DNA from: Deltaproteobacteria bacterium
GTDB lineage: Bacteria > Desulfobacterota > Desulfobacteria > Desulfobacterales > ETH-SRB1
NCBI GenBank assembly: GCA_019314185.1
Contig: JAFCZU010000098.1
Coordinates: 1 to 9,465, forward strand
Reading direction: 5' to 3'
DNA length: 9,465 nucleotides
Shown: positions 4,984 to 9,465 of the stretch, piece after piece
Position numbering within the stretch: the stretch's first letter is position 1
How the letters are laid out: every line of letters starts with the position of its first letter
Notes under the pieces: generated by a model
Told to the model about the DNA's origin: nothing
The model's input: the letters and a program-made list of their open reading frames with translations, nothing else
Databases searched by the model: none
Position numbers and translations under genes: made by a program

Positions 4984-7545
4984 TTACTCAGGTTTGCGTG
5001 CCACCACCGCCGGTTCGTAAGCTGAAGGGCAGAAGTAACCAAACAGGCCGTAAAACAACAGTCTTGGTTGACGAAAAAGCATCCGGCCTGCGGCAGGGTC
5101 TAACGCCCTGTCCATATTATGCCCGAGAGCCTTGTTGAATTCATCCAGAAAACGGTAGTTGGCAAAGGGTATCAAGGTATCCATGTAGGAGCGCCGATAT
5201 GCTTGAAGTGGTTTCAACCCGGCTTCGCTGCAGAGCTTTTTAAGACTATCCTGGGTGATAATGACGCGGTGAAAAGGTTGATGCAGGCGCATGATATGGG
5301 GTTCCAGGTTGCTCATCTCCACACCCCTGGCATCTGCTGTACCAATATAAAATAGTCCGCCTGGCTTCAGTATAGTGACGCAGTTTTGCACCAAGGAACA
5401 GGGGTCTGAGGCGTGTTCGATCACATCGTTTGCAACCACACAGTCAAATTGGACCTGGCCCGGCAAGCTGGCGAACTCAGGCACATAGGGATCATAGCCA
5501 GACACATCGGTATAACCCTTGTTTTTCAAAAATTGTATAAATATACCATTGCCACACCCATAATCAAGGATCGAGTCGTTTTTTTTGAGCCCGGCGCGCT
5601 TTAATCGTTTGAGCAGGTTAAGCAAGGTACATCGAGCAAAAATGTCTATACGGCGTTTGTTCAAAGGATAGTCTGAGTAGATGCTATGAAAATCCACAGG
5701 GTCGATGTTGTGGATTGTGTTGCATTTAGGGCACTTCCAGAGACGATAGAGAGTTTTTCTAAAACGCTCAGTGTTACCGCGCACTGTGCCTAAATCGCAG
5801 GCGCGCACGGTATGGGGCTGGTAACCACAAATCCGGCATGTGCAGAGTAACATCCCGGGCTGGTTGATGCTTTTGGAATCCAAGGAACGGTTTTTGGCGC
5901 CCAGCAAATGGTCAGCCACGCGTAAAGCGTTTGCCGCAATAGTCAAGCCAGGGTTGGTTCCTCCACTGGATGGAAAAAAAGAACTGTCTACCACATACAG
6001 GTTAGATAGTCTGTGCGCTCGATTATTGGCATCAAGTACGCTATCTTCAGGATCCGAACCGAAACGACAAGTGCCACAGTCATGCGCAGTCCTTTCATTG
6101 TTTTCTGCTTGTTTAATGAGTATAAAGTAATACGGTTTAAAAATCTTCCGAAGTTGTCGGCGAAATGCTTTGATCCTTTTGCGATCATGCTCGTGGATTT
6201 CATACTTTAAGATGAGCCCGCGCCTGCCAAGGTTATCAGTCTGGTCTGAGAGTGTTACTAAGTTGTCCCTATATGGCAGGTCTTCCACAATAGTTGCAAG
6301 CATGATGCTGCGTGATAAAAGTTGTTCCAGGAAATATCTGATAATTGGTTTAACCAACCTGAAAAGCAAAGCGGTCTGGGGTAGTCGTCCCTTGCGCAAC
6401 TCATGTTCTATGCCCTCCACGAGGACTGACGCAGGAGGCAATGTGCCAAACGACTGAACAGTCCCGAATTTTTGTTTTCCGTCCATATAGAAGTCGTTAA
6501 AAGCAAGTTCCTTGAAATTGACAGGATTTTTTTCGCGTGTCTTTGGTAAGATCGCGTAAAGGTCAACATAGTGGCGCATCAAATTTCTGCCAACCAGGCC
6601 TGAATCGTTCGTTAAGCCATTTGGCCATGCCGGGGAAGCGGAATTCAATAATACTCTTGGTGTTTCAAACACACCGGCAGCAAGCACTACAACCGCTGCT
6701 CGCAGCGTCAACTGTCGTCCACGCCAAGAACAGGTTATTCCTGTGACTTCACTGCGCGTGGCCTCGAGTTTCAGGACTTCACATTCATCAAGTAACCGGG
6801 CTCCGAATTTCGAAAGCGCCGGCTCAAGACAAATCCGGGCACTGTCATTTTTGCAATCCTTATCACAGAGGTATCCTTGACAGCACTCACAACCTGATAC
6901 ATATTCACACGCAATGGGCGAGCGGTATGGATGAAGTCCCTTGCCGGACAGAAAGTCATACAATTCCTCTGAGGCAGGACTTAGCGGTGACGGTGGAAGA
7001 AGGTGATTAAATGATTCATTGCCTCGGAGCGGATCAGCGGTACCACGAACTCGAAACAGACGTTCCGCAGCCTCATAGTAGGGGTGTAGCTCCTCATAGG
7101 TAATCGGCCAGCTCTCGGGCAACGTTGCTTCGCCTGCTTGCGGATAATTGCGCCTTGGGGTAAAATCAGACGGGAAAAACCGTTCCAGGGCCATACCATA
7201 TAAGGCCGTGGACCCCCCTGTTCCCTGACCGGTAAACGGAATAAAGCGGCGGGTGTGATCGATGGACGTATCTTTGATTTCGTCAGTCGATCGCCCAGCA
7301 CGAGCCAGAATCTCGCGATGCTTGGGCTGGGGGACTTCCGGATGAGGAAAGAAGCTCTCTGCAAACTCGCCCCGCAATGCCAGCTTGCCGTTCAAGTGTG
7401 ACATCCCCCTCTCGCAGAACAAGACCCTTTTACCTGCTTTGGCTAACGCGTATCCAATGCTCGCACCACCCATCCCTGTACCAACGACAATGACATCCCA
7501 CTTACATCGTTCAGGATCGGCAGTACGAAGCATATTTTTCCTCAT
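4984..7545 (-). CDS. GMC oxidoreductase fused to zinc-ribbon methyltransferase
   Basis: This is an 853-residue two-enzyme protein. Residues 17-47 form an FAD-binding Rossmann motif (GTGMGG at 22-27, E45 for the ribose). GQGTGGS at 106-112 with YGM at 116-118 matches the GMC signature, and the C-terminal GMC block has H488-D-C-G-T-C at 488-493 and NPGLT at 531-535. GMC flavoenzymes oxidise alcohols or sugars. A Cys cluster occupies 213-239. After about 550 comes a CxxC...CxxC zinc ribbon (C570, C573, C605, C608), then a class I methyltransferase: ILDYGCGNG at 659-667, D685, ANDVIEH 705-711 and LKPGG 726-730, like Methyltransf_23 enzymes. ATG7545 (GGGGA 7 nt upstream) and ATG7533 (GAGG upstream) are both possible starts; an in-frame TTG at 7566 is less likely. 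No stop or clear ribosome-binding site separates the halves. Substrates are unknown. Confidence 0.88.
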   Translation of the reverse strand: MRKNMLRTADPERCKWDVIVVGTGMGGASIGYALAKAGKRVLFCERGMSHLNGKLALRGEFAESFFPHPEVPQPKHREILARAGRSTDEIKDTSIDHTRRFIPFTGQGTGGSTALYGMALERFFPSDFTPRRNYPQAGEATLPESWPITYEELHPYYEAAERLFRVRGTADPLRGNESFNHLLPPSPLSPASEELYDFLSGKGLHPYRSPIACEYVSGCECCQGYLCDKDCKNDSARICLEPALSKFGARLLDECEVLKLEATRSEVTGITCSWRGRQLTLRAAVVVLAAGVFETPRVLLNSASPAWPNGLTNDSGLVGRNLMRHYVDLYAILPKTREKNPVNFKELAFNDFYMDGKQKFGTVQSFGTLPPASVLVEGIEHELRKGRLPQTALLFRLVKPIIRYFLEQLLSRSIMLATIVEDLPYRDNLVTLSDQTDNLGRRGLILKYEIHEHDRKRIKAFRRQLRKIFKPYYFILIKQAENNERTAHDCGTCRFGSDPEDSVLDANNRAHRLSNLYVVDSSFFPSSGGTNPGLTIAANALRVADHLLGAKNRSLDSKSINQPGMLLCTCRICGYQPHTVRACDLGTVRGNTERFRKTLYRLWKCPKCNTIHNIDPVDFHSIYSDYPLNKRRIDIFARCTLLNLLKRLKRAGLKKNDSILDYGCGNGIFIQFLKNKGYTDVSGYDPYVPEFASLPGQVQFDCVVANDVIEHASDPCSLVQNCVTILKPGGLFYIGTADARGVEMSNLEPHIMRLHQPFHRVIITQDSLKKLCSEAGLKPLQAYRRSYMDTLIPFANYRFLDEFNKALGHNMDRALDPAAGRMLFRQPRLLFYGLFGYFCPSAYEPAVVARKPE

Positions 7546-7593
7546 TAGGATTCCCCGTCCAATCAAGATGACAATCTATACCAAGCATTTTTA

Positions 7594-7623
7594 ATTATAA
7601 ACATTCCACTATTTATTTGTCCT
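7594..7623 (-). promoter_or_regulatory. candidate sigma-70 promoter for the oxidoreductase operon
   Basis: Read on the minus strand, TATAAT (plus positions 7594-7599) is preceded after an 18-nt spacer by AGGACA (7618-7623), a 4 of 6 match to the -35 consensus. A start near 7587 would give a leader of about 40 nt before ATG7545. A perfect TTGACA at 7624-7629 lies too far upstream (24 nt) to serve with this -10. Confidence 0.45.
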
Positions 7624-7750
7624 TGTCAAGACCTTTAAAATGTCCTCACATGACTCTATAACCGCGTTTTCCATTACGAGCGCCCTCTGCCAAGTTTCCT
7701 TTTTTTTCGTGTTTATCACCTTACCCTCTTTCTTTTATTCTGATTGATGA

Positions 7751-7756
7751 TATAAT
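7751..7756 (+). promoter_or_regulatory. candidate -10 box for the glycosyltransferase gene
   Basis: A perfect TATAAT lies 46 nt before ATG7803. The best -35 at usable spacing is only TTTCTT (7729-7734), so the promoter is weakly supported and may need an activator. The rest of the 256-nt divergent region is AT- and pyrimidine-rich, and I see no gene in it. Confidence 0.3.
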
Positions 7757-7802
7757 TAATTAAAAAACAGCATTCAAAATTTGAAAAGTTTAAAAAGGTC
7801 TG

Positions 7803-9053
7803 ATGAAAAAGCATAGTAATAAAACAACTATTCTCTGCATTCCTTACACCCATGCCATTTCACACATAAGCCGTCCACTTCTTGTGGCAAAGGAACTCAG
7901 AGAGAGGGGGTATGAGGTGCTTTTTGCCGGTGAGAGCCCCAAAATAACCTTTATCCGGCAGGAGGGTTTCGACGTCCTTCCACTTTATGAGCCTGATCCT
8001 GATATGCTTTTTGACAATATTCGCAAGGGGAAACTCAAGTTTATTAGTGATGCTGAGGTTGAGCGAATGATAGAGGCAGACGTTGCACTTTACAGAAAAG
8101 TACAGCCCGACCTTGTGCTTACTGATGGGAGATTCACAGCTCCTATATCAACGCACATCGCAGGGCTCAAACATGCGGCAATAGTAAACGTTTCATCTAC
8201 TGAGTACAGGACGCTTCCCCACATTCCCTTCTTTGAATGGATACCTGACACGCTCATAGGGAGAGATACAGGGCTAATGAAGCTGATAGACTTGCTAAAT
8301 CTCAGGCTTGAGATGTTTGTCCTTGACAATGTTATGAATACCTTTAAAAAACTGAGTAAAAAATACAACCTCAAGAAAAAAGTCACTGCAACTAATTGTC
8401 TTACTGGAAAGGACGTTACCCTTCTTGCAGATATCCCTGAGTACTTTCCAACAAGGAACTTACCAGAAGACTACCATTACATAGGCCCCCTTACATTGAA
8501 AAGCAGCATTCCGCCACCTTCCTGGTGGCCCCCGAAAAGGAATGGCAATCCTTTGGTGTACGTAACAATGGGGACCACAGGCATTGGTATTTTTTTTCAC
8601 AAGGTGCATAAACTTATTAAAGAATCCGAGCTGATTGCCATAATTACAACAGGAGCACAGGTTGGTGAGATGGAAACCCTGGATGGGAAGATTTACGTTG
8701 AGCCGTTTATTGATGGTGATTTAGTGATGGAGGAATGCGATCTCGTCATTTGCCATGGAGGAAACGGCACCATTTATCAGGCTCTATGCCACGGTAAACC
8801 TGTCATCGGCATACCAACGCACGTTGAACAAGGCTATAATATGCGGCGAGTTGAGGCATTAGGGGTTGGCAAGTCATTGGTTTGGAAGAAATTCTACGGA
8901 AATCCCAAAGTTCTTTTAGATGTGATTGATGCAGTACTGGGAAATCCTTCTTTTGTTGAAAAGGCACGGCAGATGCAGGCTATCTTAAAAAACTATCAGG
9001 GAGAGAAAGTCGGAGCGGACCTCATTGAGGGTTACATTGCCAGGCAGACATGA
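7803..9053 (+). CDS. family 1 (UGT/MGT-like) glycosyltransferase
   Basis: This 416-residue cytosolic GT-B glycosyltransferase is close to the usual GT1 length. The N-terminal acceptor domain opens with TTILCIPYTHAISHISRPLL, where H21 sits at the place of the catalytic His. The donor domain starts near GNPLVYVTMGTTG (about 256-268) and carries the nucleotide-sugar motif CHGGNGT (317-323), GKPVIGIP (331-338) and EQGYN (342-346), corresponding to the HGGxGT...P...DQ..N signature of bacterial and plant UGTs. One difference is Q326 where Glu or a similar residue is common. There is no signal peptide or membrane segment. The ribosome-binding site is weak (AAGG, 4 nt spacing). It is divergent from the oxidoreductase-methyltransferase operon, so it may glycosylate the same product; this is inference. 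Sugar donor and acceptor cannot be read. Confidence 0.88.
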   Translation: MKKHSNKTTILCIPYTHAISHISRPLLVAKELRERGYEVLFAGESPKITFIRQEGFDVLPLYEPDPDMLFDNIRKGKLKFISDAEVERMIEADVALYRKVQPDLVLTDGRFTAPISTHIAGLKHAAIVNVSSTEYRTLPHIPFFEWIPDTLIGRDTGLMKLIDLLNLRLEMFVLDNVMNTFKKLSKKYNLKKKVTATNCLTGKDVTLLADIPEYFPTRNLPEDYHYIGPLTLKSSIPPPSWWPPKRNGNPLVYVTMGTTGIGIFFHKVHKLIKESELIAIITTGAQVGEMETLDGKIYVEPFIDGDLVMEECDLVICHGGNGTIYQALCHGKPVIGIPTHVEQGYNMRRVEALGVGKSLVWKKFYGNPKVLLDVIDAVLGNPSFVEKARQMQAILKNYQGEKVGADLIEGYIARQT

Positions 9054-9055
9054 TA

Positions 9056-9219
9056 AGGAACGAGGACGAAATAACTTCCCCAACTATGCATCACAGCTTC
9101 AGGCCACCTTTGCCCGATCTCAAATCACAAAAATATCAAAATAGCCCGCTATTCCATCAACTTTTGTGATGATCCAAATCTATGCGCCTACTTGGGGAAG
9201 TTATTTCGTCCCCGTTCCT
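9056..9219. repeat. MITE/REP-like nested palindrome, 164 bp
   Basis: The 28-nt ends (9056-9083 and 9192-9219) are inverted copies with 27 of 28 matches; the arm reads AGGAACGAGGACGAAATAAC and continues CTTCCCCAA. Nested inside are a perfect 9-bp pair ATCACAAAA (9124-9132)/TTTTGTGAT (9162-9170) and AATAGC (9140-9145)/GCTATT (9148-9153), nearly concentric. No coding sequence is apparent. There is no clear target-site duplication, which fits HUH (Y1, REP-associated) elements better than DDE-type MITEs. It begins 2 nt after the glycosyltransferase stop, so it would form a very stable 3' hairpin in that mRNA. The single arm mismatch suggests either slight decay or a G-U pair. Confidence 0.75.
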
Positions 9220-9241
9220 AATTTCGGTTACCAGCTATACT

Positions 9242-9277
9242 GGCGATTCAACTTCAACTGGATCGCCCCGGTTTTTT
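9242..9277 (+). terminator. possible terminator for the glycosyltransferase transcript
   Basis: GGCGATTC (9242-9249) can pair with GGATCGCC (9260-9267), one G-U pair, loop of 10; six T follow after CCGG (9272-9277). Alternatively AACTGG (9256-9261) pairs with CCGGTT (9268-9273) directly before TTTT. The two folds exclude each other. The T-run is on the plus strand, so it serves the rightward transcript rather than the opposing gene at 9285. Confidence 0.4.
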
Positions 9278-9284
9278 GTGGCGG

Positions 9285-9465
9285 TCATGATCGGTCATGA
9301 ACACATTCCATGAATGCAGCGAGACGATTATTCATGTGCACATTAGCCTGCCCATCAAAGGAAAGAGAGAGTACAGGCACCTGTTTCCCATAAACTTCAT
9401 GCAGCATTGGCTCCACTGCCGTGCTGATGCTGCACCCAAATGGATGAACATTGACAATTCCGGCA
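9285..9465 (-). CDS. C-terminal end of activase-like protein (partial)
   Basis: Only the last 59 codons are in the window; the gene enters from the right edge. The fragment reads AGIVNVHPFGCSIST, then about 15 residues, then VPVLSLSFDGQ and NRLAAFMECV. This matches the C-terminal pattern of DUF2229/CoA-substrate-specific activase-like proteins, whose tails carry a (H/Q)PFGC-type Cys motif followed by PVLxLxxD and a final RLxAF helix. Such proteins accompany 2-hydroxyacyl-CoA dehydratases or benzoyl-CoA reductase-type enzymes in anaerobes. The assignment is from memory of the motif on a short fragment. A 10-bp near-tandem duplication lies across the stop codon (9281-9300). It converges on the glycosyltransferase gene and palindrome. 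Confidence 0.6.
   Translation of the reverse strand, partial: AGIVNVHPFGCSISTAVEPMLHEVYGKQVPVLSLSFDGQANVHMNNRLAAFMECVHDRS

Noticed and set aside
4533..5138. Open frame of 201 codons on the plus strand opposite the methyltransferase genes
   Set aside because: It is antisense to two well-supported methyltransferase sequences, has no ribosome-binding site or recognisable motif, and spans the junction between two genes.
4984..5853. A separate methyltransferase gene starting at ATG5853 (minus strand)
   Set aside because: The frame continues without a stop from the GMC domain and no Shine-Dalgarno motif precedes this ATG, so a fusion is the simpler reading. An internal start cannot be fully excluded.

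Overview
The window reads as chromosomal DNA of an anaerobic, Gram-negative environmental bacterium. My best guess is Desulfobacterota (the former Deltaproteobacteria), but this is an inference. It rests on a PEP-CTERM protein behind a sigma-54 promoter, the tail of a protein resembling CoA-substrate-specific (2-hydroxyacyl-CoA dehydratase type) activases, and intergenic mosaics of short dispersed repeats. Intergenic DNA is AT-rich. The minus-strand oxidoreductase operon looks richer in G+C than its surroundings.

Layout. 148-643 (+): two small overlapping genes arranged like a toxin-antitoxin pair. 644-1370: a long gene-free stretch that splits into a patchwork of dispersed repeats (675-834), a cluster of four TTACATA heptamers (853-891), a textbook sigma-54 -24/-12 promoter (1018-1035) and a leader of about 325 nt. 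1371-2363 (+): a secreted PEP-CTERM protein. 2546-4189 (+): a longer secreted paralogue in which the C-terminal sorting signal is replaced by a Cys-rich domain; a strong intrinsic terminator follows. 4350-7545 (-): a two-gene operon encoding a GMC oxidoreductase/zinc-ribbon/methyltransferase fusion and then a stand-alone methyltransferase. 7803-9053 (+): a divergently transcribed family 1 glycosyltransferase. 9056-9219: a MITE/REP-like nested palindrome starting 2 nt after that gene's stop codon. 9285-9465 (-): the C-terminal end of an activase-like protein cut by the window edge.

How the parts may work together. The first secreted protein would be exported by Sec and processed by an exosortase encoded elsewhere. 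Its promoter architecture fits the known control of PEP-CTERM genes by RpoN and an enhancer-binding regulator of the PrsK/PrsR type. The paralogue shares the N-terminal domain but should be released rather than sorted. The oxidoreductase, two methyltransferase domains and glycosyltransferase form a plausible tailoring set (oxidise, methylate, glycosylate) for an unknown small molecule, lipid or surface glycan. The substrate cannot be read from the sequence.

Most worth checking: the heptamer array with the sigma-54 promoter, the paralogous pair with exchanged C-termini, the oxidoreductase-methyltransferase fusion, and the nested palindrome at 9056-9219.
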